Assembly (NCBI GenBank): GCA_023634235.1
Contig: JAMKCF010000002.1
Location: forward strand, 12,402,591-12,466,590
Source of the DNA: Pisaster brevispinus
Lineage: Eukaryota > Echinodermata > Asteroidea > Forcipulatida > Asteriidae
DNA: 64,000 bases
Direction: 5' to 3'
A model generated the notes under the pieces. The model saw only the letters and a program-made list of their open reading frames with translations, searched no databases and had not been told where the DNA came from. Every line of letters begins with the position of its first letter. Positions within the stretch are counted from its first letter, which is position 1. The position numbers and the translations under genes are program-made. Below are positions 22,643-34,041 of this stretch, piece by piece.

Positions 22643-23583
22643 GTTGATTTTTTTGTTTCATAAGTCAATTATTTGTTTGTTAAATTCACCGTCTTTAAAC
22701 TAAAGTCTAACCAAACCAACAATTAGGTTCGATTTGGTCAAAACAGCAATGCGCAGTAACACAAACGATCACGCAAAAACGATTCACCAACAATGAATGA
22801 AACGCTTCACCAATGACTGAAGCTCAAACAGTTTCTGGTTGGGGTCGCTCAAAAAAAGCCCCTGATGAACTTTGTCACGAAGATGGGAGTAAATTGGTGG
22901 TGAAGTTGGTGTCGTGGTTGGTAGACCTAGAAAAAACCACAGTATTCGAAAGATTTTCACATGGCCTATAAAGACAAAGAATATACGGTTTTCTAGTCAC
23001 TTTAATTTTCTTCAATCGTCTATTGACAATCCGGTTCGACAGAGTACCCTGACTTCGACAGTATCATCCTCATTGGTGGCGATCTTGGTACCTAATATGA
23101 GAAGTGTTAGGCCTAGCTGAATATCGCACAGTGAACCTCTCAGTGACACCCCACTCAGACCAATACGGGCAAGAAACACACACAACCAGATCAATAAACT
23201 TCACAATTTACTATTGCATTGGGTTACCAATCGAATTCACCGAGTTTTATGAAGTAACTTGCTCAAAACAGTTCTCCGTCAGTATCAAATAGCCCCCTGT
23301 CAGTGGACTCGAAGAAAAAAAACCACCAGTAACGTGGACCGTGCCGCAGCCCTGTCGCATTCGGCAGGCTCACTGAGTTGCCCCATGAGGGCATTGCGAG
23401 AACCCGTGGGAATTCGTTGGATAAGTTTAACCAACGTACACCAAATTCGACAGTGAAGCATTAATTTAAAAAACTCACTCTGGAATTTGAAGAAAGATTC
23501 GACTTTGTAAAACGGAATTTTTGCACACACAAAAGAAACGAGAAAACACATTTCAAATACTGAAAACTGTTAACGTTTTTACC

Positions 23584-24005
23584 CTACGACAGAGGTCTTC
23601 AGTTATTTAGATTAAATGAACTCAGCTTTATGGAGTTGTAATCAATTTTTTTAAATCCTACGGCTCACGGTTCGGCTGTGGCAAGAAACGTACCTCATTT
23701 CCAATGTTAAGGAAGTACCAATAATAAAATGATTTTTATAATATTTTGAGTTTTTTTCATTTTTTCCCCGACTTCCTCATCAAGGAGGAAATCTAGAGTT
23801 GGTTCAATGCCCCGCCTCTCTGTAAATCGAGCCAATTATGGTAAAAAATCAATGTTATTTTATAAGGGTAAGCCAAATCATTGTTTTGGGAGAGTTAAGT
23901 ATTTTATATCCTCTAGTTTTTAATAAACTTACACATTTGATCGTGCACTTTTTGACGCAAAGTTACAGTAGACTTAAACCATTGTGTCATTATGGAATCT
24001 AAAGA
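23584..24005 (-). promoter_or_regulatory. Ghost promoter 2
   Basis: Distal half of a short-tail promoter (inverted ETS-like pair at 23770-23793) joined on its left to the GC-rich-block flank, with no gene between. The long-tail 3' flank follows on the right, as downstream of the real G2 and G7 promoters. Confidence 0.6.
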
Positions 24006-24574
24006 GTATCAGTAAATAGCTTTAAATATAGCTGCAATTTTACTGACTAAAGGGAAAGTATACAATTGGTTTTTGGAACCGTGCGATTGTTTCCTTTCTT
24101 TATAAATGAAGATTTAAACAATAAATCTATCCTGTGTATAAGTTGTAGAGTTTTTGTGTCATCGCCAAAAAACTGTAGAGATTAAATCCACGCAGGAAGA
24201 ATAACCCGTAAGTGGAATACACAATCTGAGAAACGCTTCGTGCAGAAACGTTTCTCAGTTTAATTTGGTTTAATCTCTCTCTCTCAAACCACATTCCTTA
24301 GAAAGGAATCGTTTCTCATAATGTTACACACGATCAAAAGCTGCAGTGCTTCTTAGGCCTATACCAAGTAAGTTTTTATGGCCAATAATTGTTGGAGTAA
24401 TTACCAAAGGTTTATCCTCCCTTTGCAGAAATATTGATACAAATATTGATACTTGATACAAAGTAAGTAAACTATTAAAAACCATTCGTTAACAGGTCTA
24501 TACATAAAACTTAAACAAAATATACTGACTGTGACTGCTGAGCAAAGGCTCTTCTGTTAGACAGTCTCGTCTTC

Positions 24575-26116
24575 TTAGGGGGTGTGGTGGATGCTCCCTT
24601 CTCTTAGGTTACCAACAGTTTCCTTGTTGACAATTCCAGCATAAAGAGTCTCCTCCTCTTCTGAGCTGACGATTCTTGGCGATCCTCGGGAGAGATCCAA
24701 GTCGGCGTAGATAAGCCCCTCGGCGTTCCTTAGTCTGGGGTCATCTTTAGCGGCTCCGTCTCCATAAAGGTCTGCTGTTTGCTCTAGTGGTACGGATTTG
24801 GAGAGATGGTACGGCGTGACGTGGGGAGGTTTCTTCCCGGCGGGTGTCCGGCCGGGTTGGCTTCCCGCTAGCGGTGCAACCTTTACATCGGGGATGGTAT
24901 CCCGTTGAATCTCATCTCTTCCCGCGTCCTTAGCCGTGATTACACCTTCTTTCGGCTCTTCCTTCTGGGAGACTTTTGAAGATTGTTCAGCCGCGGTATG
25001 GGAGAGGCTTTTATCCACAAGACCATACACTGGATTAAGACGACGTGGTTTATACCCACAGTCAAATGGTGTTGTTTCCTCTACAGACAGGGGTATGTCC
25101 TCACACACCTGGTCGCGGTGAACGTCTACCTGTGGCTGCGAGTCCAATGGGTGCGTCTCAACTGCCCTTTCCTCTCGTGTAGAAGTCGTCGATGCACACT
25201 TAGAAGCAGCATGCTTGGTCGGTTGAGTTTCTGCTAACTCAACGGCGTCCGCATCTCTCCTGTCACCATCTCGAGGATCGGGACGTTGAGATCGTGTCTT
25301 GTGTCGTCCTCTGAAGACGAGACAGTAGATGAGACATACGATGAGGAGTATCAAGAAGACTGCACCCACACCCCCTCCAGCAAATAGGGCTGCGTTTCCG
25401 TTTCCCGATTGGTCGTTATCGGTGCTTAGGCGGTCGTAAACTTGAATCGTAAAGTTGTCGCTTGTTTTGACGAGAGTATCTCCACTGTATGCCTCACATG
25501 CTACCTGAGTGCCATGCTGTACTGTTTGTATATTCTTAAATTCTAGAGTTTTGTGGTTTTTACCAAAAACAAATTTATTGGGTTCCTTGTAAAAATTTGT
25601 TATACTAAATCCGTTCAAATTCCATTGATATTTCAAACGAGCTCCTTCCGCTGTACGAGTAATACAACTAAATACAACACTATCCCCTACAGTTATTTGA
25701 GTAGGGTTTGCGTTCACCGAGATGGTAAATATCGATGGTATAATGAGTGTCGTGTAACCATAAGTTATAATATTAGCTTTTGGTTGTGTTTTTGCGTGAC
25801 CTATCTTGCACCTGTATTTGCGAGCATCATTCTCCTCAACTCCTGTGATATTGAGAGACCAGTTGGGACCACCAGATAATGAAAGTCGTTTTACAACTTC
25901 GATGCCACATGCACCTATTGTTTGAAACGTTGCCTTCATCCGACGATGCCAAGAAACCACACACTTCTTGTGAGTGCACTCGTCAAAATCAGTTGGACAA
26001 GTAAGAATCGCGTTAGTTCCCACTTCGGCCACGACATCGTTTGGTTGACCCGTGAGTTCACACGCTCTGCCTCCATAAGACAACAAAGAAAACACTGCGA
26101 AAGCTACGAGGAACAT
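24575..26116 (-). CDS. G6: long-tail two-Ig receptor with ITIM/ITSM tail (class A, stalk deleted)
   Basis: Single-exon ORF of 513 aa. Signal peptide 1-18; Ig1 with Cys at 19, 40, 47, 52, 70 and 103; Ig2 with Cys151, Trp165 and Cys207. The stalk is only about 14 residues (RLSTDNDQSGNGNA), where relatives have about 70, so Ig2 would sit close to the membrane. Uncharged span about 243-268. Tail tyrosines: CGYKPR, PVYGLV, TPYHLS, LIYADL (Y470, ITIM) and TLYAGI (Y492, ITSM-like). The tail also carries the extra segment QSSKVSQKEEPK, comparable to one in G12. The ATG at 26116 precedes the signal peptide; a CRE lies 66 bp upstream, closer than usual, because about 40 bp of the leader are missing. 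Confidence 0.9.
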   Translation of the reverse strand: MFLVAFAVFSLLSYGGRACELTGQPNDVVAEVGTNAILTCPTDFDECTHKKCVVSWHRRMKATFQTIGACGIEVVKRLSLSGGPNWSLNITGVEENDARKYRCKIGHAKTQPKANIITYGYTTLIIPSIFTISVNANPTQITVGDSVVFSCITRTAEGARLKYQWNLNGFSITNFYKEPNKFVFGKNHKTLEFKNIQTVQHGTQVACEAYSGDTLVKTSDNFTIQVYDRLSTDNDQSGNGNAALFAGGGVGAVFLILLIVCLIYCLVFRGRHKTRSQRPDPRDGDRRDADAVELAETQPTKHAASKCASTTSTREERAVETHPLDSQPQVDVHRDQVCEDIPLSVEETTPFDCGYKPRRLNPVYGLVDKSLSHTAAEQSSKVSQKEEPKEGVITAKDAGRDEIQRDTIPDVKVAPLAGSQPGRTPAGKKPPHVTPYHLSKSVPLEQTADLYGDGAAKDDPRLRNAEGLIYADLDLSRGSPRIVSSEEEETLYAGIVNKETVGNLREGSIHHTP

Positions 26117-26181
26117 CTTCACGTGATGCTGAGTTTTTATTGACTGTTAAACTCTTTGACCACTCGCTTCTCCTAACGAAG

Positions 26182-26189
26182 TGACGTCA
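26182..26189. promoter_or_regulatory. CRE/ATF palindrome upstream of G6
   Basis: TGACGTCA 66 bp from the ATG; the interval is about 40 bp shorter than in the other genes. Confidence 0.55.
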
Positions 26190-26569
26190 TCAGACAAAAG
26201 GGGTCTTAGGTCAGTCCAGTTCAATGATCATATAGCTTTACAGTGTTGCTTAATCAATTTTATGAAATTCTGCAATTCCCGGTTCGACCGTGGCAAGAAA
26301 AGTTCCTCACGTCAAATGTTTAGAAAGTACAAAATGGTGAATGGCTTATACAACACTTATGTTATTTTAATATTTTCGCTGTCTGACTTCCTCATCAAGG
26401 GGGATCCCTGGTTGGTTCATTACCCCGCCTCTCGGTAAAATAAAGCCAGTTGTGACCAATAAAAACAACAATGTTATTAAAGGGAAAGCCAGATCATTTT
26501 TTGGAGAATAACGTATATCTTATCCTCTCTAGTTTCCATTAAACTCACACAATGTTCGAGTTCTGTGGT

Positions 26570-26891
26570 ATTCAAATATTTTAGAGATCATTTTCCCATC
26601 GTACATTGCTTTAAAGTTGCATGGCCCAGTTTTTGTCAAAATGATTTCTTTACATGTTTATCTGAACGAGTTTTGACAGAGGATCGTTTAAAACAAATAA
26701 TAAATAAACGTAATACAAGCATTTCGGTGCTTATTCGAACAATTTTAGGAACTTTTTCCCACGTACATCGCTTTAAAGTTGCATGGCCCAATTCTTATCA
26801 AAATGATTTCTTTACATGTTAATCTGAGCGAGTTTTGACAGATGATCATTAAAACAAAATGTAAATAAACATAGTACAAACATTTCCGCAT
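26570..26891. repeat. 161-bp tandem duplication
   Basis: Units 26570-26730 and 26731-26891 both contain the CGTACATYGCTTTAAAGTTG segment and a TGATTTCTTTACATGTT segment. Other modules carry this sequence once. The two units have diverged, so the duplication is not recent. Confidence 0.75.
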
Positions 26892-27851
26892 ATGCAGTGT
26901 ATATTTAAAAAAATACATGTAAAATGCACACATTTTGTACATGGCTGATGGATCTGATTTAATATCGGGGTCCCAACAGTAATTGTTTTTTAGTTTGTAA
27001 AATCCTGCGATGACGAACCCCTGTCAAATACCACACGGCTGTAATTAGTTACTGCAGTGTGCAGTACGTTGTATAATTCTCATTTGCAATGTTGATTTCA
27101 TACTTTAAGGCAATTACATTTTAATCCAAACTTTCCAGTTAAACCGGCCAAAACTGAAGCTACATCTCCAATGCATATAAATGAAACAACGTTGCGCACT
27201 TTAAACATCATTGCGCACGAGATTTGCAATGGTCATCATTATTTTAAAAACAGTTGATGATTTTCAGGGACTTCGTGCACATTGGTATCGGGCTCATAAA
27301 ATTATTAAAGTAAAATATTTGGTAAATTGTGTTGGTGCATTCTTTTTCAGGATCAAAATAATTTGCAAAGAAACAAAATTTCTGAAAGACGGTAGGCCTA
27401 TGTGTTTTTCTAGAAAATGCTTCTTGTTTTTCCCTTTCTTAGGTAAGTTAGGTCTTTATGGCCGACTGCTCATTAGTGATTTTAGAAAAGCAAAATCCTA
27501 CATCGAATTTGACAGTAAATTTACAGAAACATTTGAACATTCTCTAGTAGGAACTATGACCAGTGAGGTCCCGAATGGTAATTAATAAATTATTTCCATA
27601 TTTCAGACAACAGTGTAATTTGTCTTTTCCTGGAGGGCTCATCTTCACAAAGAGATCTTATAACTGCAAATAACTCATGTGCCTCATTAGCTAAGCAATG
27701 TGTGACGTCACAATACCAAACACTATGGTGATCCTGACAACTCATAAGATGAATCATTAGTGCTCTGTGAAATCGACCCCACTGGTACCTAGAATGGGTG
27801 GTTCACGACACTATGATCACTGACGCAATGCTCTAAATAGTTGTCACATTA

Positions 27852-29010
27852 AGTAGAGCCTCTTTTCCATTACAATAAATGTTGATCAAATCCATTACGT
27901 GGAACTACATTCGAGATGTAAACGACTGTCGCAAAGACCTATTCTGGTCACCGATGTCATGCCAAAAAGTGACCGCTGCCAAAAAAATGTCGCCTGAGCA
28001 GGGCGTTATTTGGCTCGGCGCCGTAAACAATATGACGTCATACACGCATTACCAATTAGATCGCAGTATGCTAATGAGCGGACACTATTTTGGCAGCAGC
28101 GGTCATGTTTTGGCACGACATTGTCACGCGATCGTTTTCGAGGATAGCTCCAAGTAGTTGTTGCGGTCAGTGAATTTATCTTCAGGAAGTTGCTCCTGGT
28201 GAGGGTCGTCATACGAGGCCACTGTTGCTAGCACTATAAAAAGCGGTCAAACTAATTTATCAGGATGTGTCTCTCGAGGGAGTTAGCAATCTCTTTAAAC
28301 AAGTTAATTAAGTTGAGGAACTATACCTAGAAATAGAGTTTAACCTTCCGGTGCTTACTGTATGCAAATGAATGATGTAACAAAGCAAATCCATAGTGAA
28401 CGCGCAAGATGTCTTGCTAACCTGTGAAATACGCTTACGCATAAGCTATTTTTTCTGCTATAGTAAGCACAAAAAGTGCTTACCGTTATGCAGTGCTATG
28501 AAATTGGCCCCAGGTCTGAGATGGGGGTGTCACTAGGGTCCATTCAGCTGGGCCTAACACTTCTAATAAAGGAAATGTCCCAAAATCTCGTTCAATAAGA
28601 ATAATACTGTCGGAGTCGGGGTACTCTGCAAACCGTTGTGTCTATGGATGATTGATGAAAGTTAAAGAGATTGGAAAAAGTACATTCTTTGTCTCTCTAT
28701 GCCATTTGAAAATCATCCAATCACTGTGGTTTTTCTAGGTGTCAACCAAGACACTAACTTTACGACCAAATCCCTTTCATTTCGTGACAAACTTCACAAG
28801 GGACGTACTTTTTCGAGCAACCCCAACCAGAAACTGTTTGAGCTTCAGTCATTGGTGAAGCGTTTTTGTGTGATTGTTTGTGTTACCGCGACATAGCTGT
28901 TTCGAACTTATCAAACCGAGTTGTTGGTTAGGTTAGACTTTTAAAGATTGTTAATTTTACACACAAAAATTCGACTCATGAATTATTATTTTTTAAATTA
29001 CCTAACGCTT
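27852..29010 (-). repeat. Inverted, circularly permuted copy of the intergenic block
   Basis: Relative to sister modules (for example 21.8-22.8 and 52.6-54.0 kb) this stretch is reverse-complemented in two adjacent pieces. Piece 27852-28341 is the inverse of the segment ending in GGCTCTACT. Piece 28342-29010 is the inverse of the segment beginning TTAGCGTTAGG and ending in the middle of the MITE at GGAAGGTT. The order is rc(first half) then rc(second half), not what a single inversion gives. Normal orientation resumes with AGCATGCC at 29013. Confidence 0.8.
28342..28512 (-). mobile_element. Foldback MITE family 2, split copy, inverted left portion
   Basis: The reverse complement of the MITE's left 170 bp, ending GAAATTGGCCCC. 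The remainder of the same element lies in forward orientation at 29011-29109, separated by about 0.5 kb. Confidence 0.75.
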
Positions 29011-29109
29011 AAAGCATGCCTTTTCGTGTGCTTACAGTTAGCAGTAGTATGAAATGGAAATCACACAGTAAGCACAACATTGGCCGTTAAGCAGCTCTAG
29101 GATATTGGG
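29011..29109 (+). mobile_element. Foldback MITE family 2, split copy, right portion
   Basis: Begins at the AGCATGCCTTTTCGTG word found mid-element in intact copies and runs to the GATATTGGGTACC end. Confidence 0.75.
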
Positions 29110-29749
29110 TACCGACAGAAAACTCAAACAACCAAACTTATTTCACAATATGTTATTAATTTCGTTGAGTTTGCCAATTCGATTCAGATTTAGTATAATA
29201 CAAGTACACATTATGAGTTTTATATAATGAAAGTAACTTGCCCAAAACAGTTCTCCGTCAGTGTCAAGTTGGCCCCTGACAGGGGACTCGACAAAAACCC
29301 ACCAGAAACGTGGACCGTGCCGCAGCTACGTCGCAGTCAATGGCTCACTGAGTCGCCGCATGAGGGCGTTACGAGAACCCAAGGAAATTCGTTTCATAAT
29401 ATTCAGCCAAAATTCACACAACTCAATAGTATAGCATCAACTTAAGAAGCTCAATCTGGAATTTGAAGCGAGAAAAACAAATTGCAAATACTGAAAAATT
29501 GCTTCACGTGTCTACCCTACAGCAGAGTGTTTCTCACTCATCTTTTTCTTAAGCCTTTGAGGAAGATTATTGTATATGATAAAAACGTATAAAGGTCATT
29601 AACACTGCCTGCATTTATCCCACCGTCCATTTAGGTTGCAGCATGCTTTTAATGTATTTCTTTCTTCCTTTCTAATAAAGAAATGATAACAACAGTTTGT
29701 TTACACATAAAATTAACACAAAAATTTACAACAACAAAAAACTTATTCA

Positions 29750-31098
29750 TGATTGGTAACTGGGTAGAAAAGCGCCATTGTATGATTCATTTAGTTTAAA
29801 AGCTTACTGGTTATGTAAATCTGACAGCCAGCTTTTTATTTGTTACGGTGAAATATTTTTGTCATAAATAATCGAGAAACTGTACATAAAAACCTTTTTA
29901 AAATTATAATAGTTGATTTCGGTAGTTCACAACCAAAATTAAGAACTATGTGTTTACATGCAGAAAACTGTGCATAGTTTTTCACTATTTCCTCCCAACT
30001 CACACAACGGATTAATTAAGGCCAAATTTTCACAGGTTTAATGTTCCCTGTATATCGTTGATCATACAAAACATGAACACTGTCCGCGACTATTTTGTCA
30101 GCTCTACCAATCATCTATAATACCATGAACACCCAACTCGAAAATTTTGTTAGTGCTGTATTTGGTTGTCATGCCAGAAAAGCTTGTAATTTTCTCTCTC
30201 TAGTTAATAAAACTATTGCTAAGAAATACACTGACCTAAGTATCGCTACTTTATTTACAAGAACATTCTAATAACACATCTTTGAATTTTTTGAAGCATT
30301 CCATTATTGAAATCCATCAATTCACCGCTTGAATAATTTCATTAATTTAATATTTATGTCACTAGATGGATGTGACTGTAAACGCTGTTACAGCCAACTT
30401 GGGATGTTAAGAAATTTCAAGAAGAAAGCATAGGATTATTTGTGATTGGTAACTGGACAAAAAAGCGCCATTATTTAATTTAAGGTTAAAAGCTTACTAG
30501 TTATGTAATTCATACAAGAACCATTTTTTGTGTGAAATAAATTCAGAATCTATCGAGAAAATGTACATATTTTTTTTAAACTCAACAGCTGATTTCGGTT
30601 GTTCACAACCAAAATGAAGGACTATGTGTTTACACGCAACAAACTGTGAATTGTTTTTCACTATATTTTTCTCCTGACTCACACAACGGATTAAGCCCAA
30701 AAACTCACAGGTTTGTTATTTCATGTATGTGGTTGATCACACAAAACATGAAGGCTGCTTGTGACTATTTCGTCAGCTCTACCAGTCCTTTATAACACCC
30801 TGAACACCCAACCCGAAAATGCATTCAATGCTGTATTGGTTGTCGTGCCAGAAAAGCTTGTAACTGTCTCTCTCTAGTTAAAATGTTGCTAAGAAAGACC
30901 CTGACTTAAACATAACTACTTTATTTACAAGAACATTCTAATAACACATGTTTGATTTTTCTAAGCATTCCAGCATTGAAACCCATAAATTCACCGCTTG
31001 AATAATGTCATTGATTTAATATCCATGTAGATGGATCTGACTGTAAACGCTGACAGCCAACGTTGAATGTTAAGTAAATTCAAGAAGAAAGCATAGCA
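29750..31098. repeat. Tandem pair of ~690-bp short-tail 3' units (before G7)
   Basis: Units 29750-30442 and 30443-about 31098 each hold the TGATTGGTAACTGG start, the TTCGGTTGTTCACAACC hairpin-like word and the GTTGATCA-ACAAAACATGAA segment. The diverged second unit has a distinct form shared with those at G9 and G10. G2, G4 and G11 have a single unit. Confidence 0.75.
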
Positions 31099-31252
31099 TA
31101 ATTATATAGTGATGGCAAAATAGAAAGTTATTATACAAACTTTGAGCCAAATAATTCTAAATGGTTTTATTTTAAATATCAAGTAAAAAACAAAACAACA
31201 AGAGAAACTGACTGGGTTTGTTTTAAATAGTTTGAGATTGAAAAAGACAAAT

Positions 31253-31325
31253 TGGTTAAAGCCGGATTTGAACCAACGACCTCCGGATTTACGTTCTGGC
31301 GCTCTACTAACTGAGCTATCAACGT
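31253..31325 (-). tRNA. tRNA-Tyr-like pseudogene downstream of G7
   Basis: Same tRNA-derived sequence with a GTA loop and mismatched acceptor strands; 352 bp past the G7 stop. Confidence 0.7.
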
Positions 31326-31676
31326 TGGCGGTATCTCTATGTTGTCAATATTTTTGTTCGGGATGCAAGTTAGAAGAAGTCATAGTTATATTTTAATCAC
31401 TATTTAATCAGGTTTTTTCTTTTTACAATTGACTATATAGAGTGTTTCGCCATCGTTATATCAACCATCTGTGCTCAGGCTCACCCCCAACTCCCTGTCA
31501 GCTTTCCGAAAATCGTTCTTTGTTCCCCTTCGCTATCTTCAGTCTACTCTTTGTTCCTTACCGTTCACTCCATAGTAACTTGTCCACATGACTGCTTCTG
31601 TTTAACAAAATTTAGTTTTGTGTCTTATAACCTTTGTCCATATAAGCTATTATACACCAGATTGGGACGTCTTGGT

Positions 31677-32914
31677 TTACAACACCTCTACGTAGTGGTG
31701 CATGTCATCACTCCCACGGTCGTGCTGAGTATTCACCTGTTTCTGTGAGTGGAATCGGTGTGGCCTGATTGACTCATTCCCTGCTGCTGTAGAACTCGTC
31801 GATGCCTTAGCACTCTCAGAAGCAGCATGCTTGGTCGGTTGAGTTTCTGCTAACTCAACGGCACCCGCATCTCTCCGCTCACCACCTTGAGACGTGAGGC
31901 TTTCAGACTTTGTCTTGCCTCGGAAGACGAGCCAGTAGACAAGGATTGCAATGTCGAGGATCAAGAAGACGGCAGCCACGCCCACTCCTATGAAGTGGAC
32001 TGAGTTTCCGCTTCTAAGATGGTCGATCCCCGGGTCAGATTCCTGTTTGGTTTGGATGGATGGGGAATGAGGTTGTGAATCACCCTCCATGGTCACTGCT
32101 GGTGGTGCATGTGATCTGTAATGTTCGGTTGATGGACCATGGGTAATAAAGTTTCGATAAGTTGTTATGATATCGGGGTTGATGGTGGATTGTTCGGGTA
32201 CCATTGGTTTAGACAGGATTCGGCGTTCGTGAACTCGAATCATAAAGTTTTCACTTTTCATGACTAATGTGTCTCCGCTGTATGCAGCACAAGTTACATT
32301 GATACCATCAAAATCTGTTTGTATATCTTGAACTTCTAGAGTTTTACTGTCTGCGCCAAGCTCAAAGTGAAAGGAAGCCCCACCCAGAGTGTTATATCGA
32401 TTCCGTTGAATTTCCATTTATATGTCAAATGAGCTTCTTTAGCTCCTCTAGTAAAACATTTCAAGACAACATTTTCCCCCTCAGTTATTTGGGAAGGATT
32501 TGTCTCAACCGTAATGTTGATCACTGATGGAATAACGATAGTTGCATTTTCAGAATCTTCTGTTGTAAGTGATCCATCGTAGCGTCTAATGCCGCATCTG
32601 TATTTGCGACGATCAGCAAGTTCAACTTCTCTGATAGTGAGAAACCACCAGATGGAACCACCAGATATTGAAACCTTGCCTTTGAAATTCTCATAAACTA
32701 AGGCACATGAACTAATTTGCTCATATTTGTGGTTCATCAGACGATACCACTTAACCGTACACTGTCTGTGTGTACACTTGTCAAAGTCAGTTGGACAAGT
32801 AAGAACCGCGTTAGTTCCCACTTCGGCCACGACATCCCTTGGCTGACCCGTGAGTTTACACGCTCTGCCTCCATAAGACAACAAAGAAAACACTGCGACA
32901 ACTACGAGGAACAT
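31677..32914 (-). pseudogene. G7: short-tail receptor (class B) with a 1-bp frameshift in Ig2
   Basis: 1238 bp from ATG to stop against 1239 in the intact relative G9. Signal peptide, Ig1 and the first half of Ig2 (through YKWKFNGIDIT) read in one frame; the rest of Ig2, stalk, Asp-containing span and the HHYVEVL tail read in another. One base is missing at about 32378-32385, where relatives have an extra base in the segment before CCCA. All other features are intact, so this is either a very recent pseudogene, a null allele or a sequencing error. The promoter is of the G2 type and its CRE is altered to TAACGTCA (33019-33026), 105 bp upstream, the only degenerate one in the array. As it reads, the product would be a secreted, truncated Ig protein. 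Confidence 0.8.
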
Positions 32915-34041
32915 CTTCACTTGACGCTGTGTTAACCTTGTAAGAAGTTTCGAGGTTTTGTTGACTTCAGAAATATCGAACTTTTGAACGCTTTGACAAC
33001 TCGCTTCCACTAACGATGTAACGTCATCAGACGTCCGAGGTCTTAAGTTTATAGTCAGACTAATTGAACTAAGCTTTATAGTGTTGTAATCAATTTTTTA
33101 CAACCTTACAGCTCCCGGTTCGACTGTGGTAAGAAACGTTCCTCACGTCCACTGTTAAGGAAGTACCAACTATGAATTATTTTATACAACATTTTGAGAT
33201 TTTGTTATTTTTGTTGACCGACTTCCTCATCAAGGAGGAAATCTGAAGTTTGTTCATTGCCCCGCCTCTCTGTAAATCGAGCCAGTTTTGGCAAACAATC
33301 AATTTTGTTAGTAAAAGGAAAGCCACATCATTGTTTTGGGGAGAGTTAAGTATTTCTTGTCCTAAAGTTTCAAATAAACTTACTCAATTGATCGTGCACT
33401 TTTTGACGCCAAGTTACAGTAGATTTAGACCATTGTTTCAGTATGGCCTCTAAAGAGTGAAAATAAATAATTTTAAATGTAGCTGTAATAATACTGATTA
33501 AAGGCAAAGTATACCTTTGGTTTGGAACTGTGCGATTGTTTCCATTCATTATAAATGGAAATTTAAATAATAAAACTAACCGGTGATATATTCTTTTTCA
33601 AAAGGTGGTAGCGTTTTTGAGATATCTCCAAAAATTGGGGAGGTTATGTCCACGCAGAAAGAATAACCCGTAACTGGAATAAACAATCTGAGAAACGCTT
33701 TATGCAGAAAAGTTTCTCAGATTAAATGATTTTTGAATCCCTCTCTCTAAAACCACATTGCTTAGAAGGGAATCGTTTCTCAAAATGTTATCCACCACCA
33801 CTAGCTGCAGTACTTCTTACTAAGTAAGTTTTAACGGTCATTTAGTTTTGGAGTAATTACCAAAGGTCCATTTCCCTTTACAGAAATGTTAGATTAGCAA
33901 CTTTACGTCTCGAATATTGCTTGATACAAAGTAGGTGAACTATTAAAGCCATTCGTTAACAGGTTTACGCATAAAACTTTTCAAAACTATACTGACTGTG
34001 ACTACTGAGCAAAGGCTCTTCTGTTAGACACTCTCGTCTTC
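32915..34041. other. Short spacer between G7 and G8
   Basis: G7 promoter, with a degenerate CRE at 33019-33026 and inverted ETS-like pair at 33220-33243, followed by the long-tail 3' flank of G8. Closely parallels 9578-10709. No gene, MITE or tRNA-like sequence. Confidence 0.75.

Larger units (their letters stand above)
20295..24574. other. Intergenic module between G5 and G6
   Basis: No gene is seen. In order: G5 promoter; non-coding repeat block; MITE family 1 (22262-22409); TTTG repeat; GC-rich block (about 23270-23400); ghost promoter (about 23584-24005); long-tail 3' flank. Very similar to 56869-61329, and from 20833 onward to 1-3012. Confidence 0.75.
26117..31676. other. Intergenic module between G6 and G7
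   Basis: No gene is seen. In order: G6 promoter; a 161-bp tandem duplication; repeat block; an inverted and permuted segment (27852-29010); the right part of a MITE; GC-rich block (about 29255-29390); two tandem copies of the short-tail 3' unit (29750-31098); tRNA-like sequence; G7 3' flank. Confidence 0.75.

Noticed and set aside
27211..27585. A 124-aa ORF in the intergenic repeat block (also seen in parts at 243-608, 21268-21543, 42717-42986, 51995-52192)
   Set aside because: The frame is broken differently in each copy and has no recognisable domain. It looks like repeated non-coding DNA.
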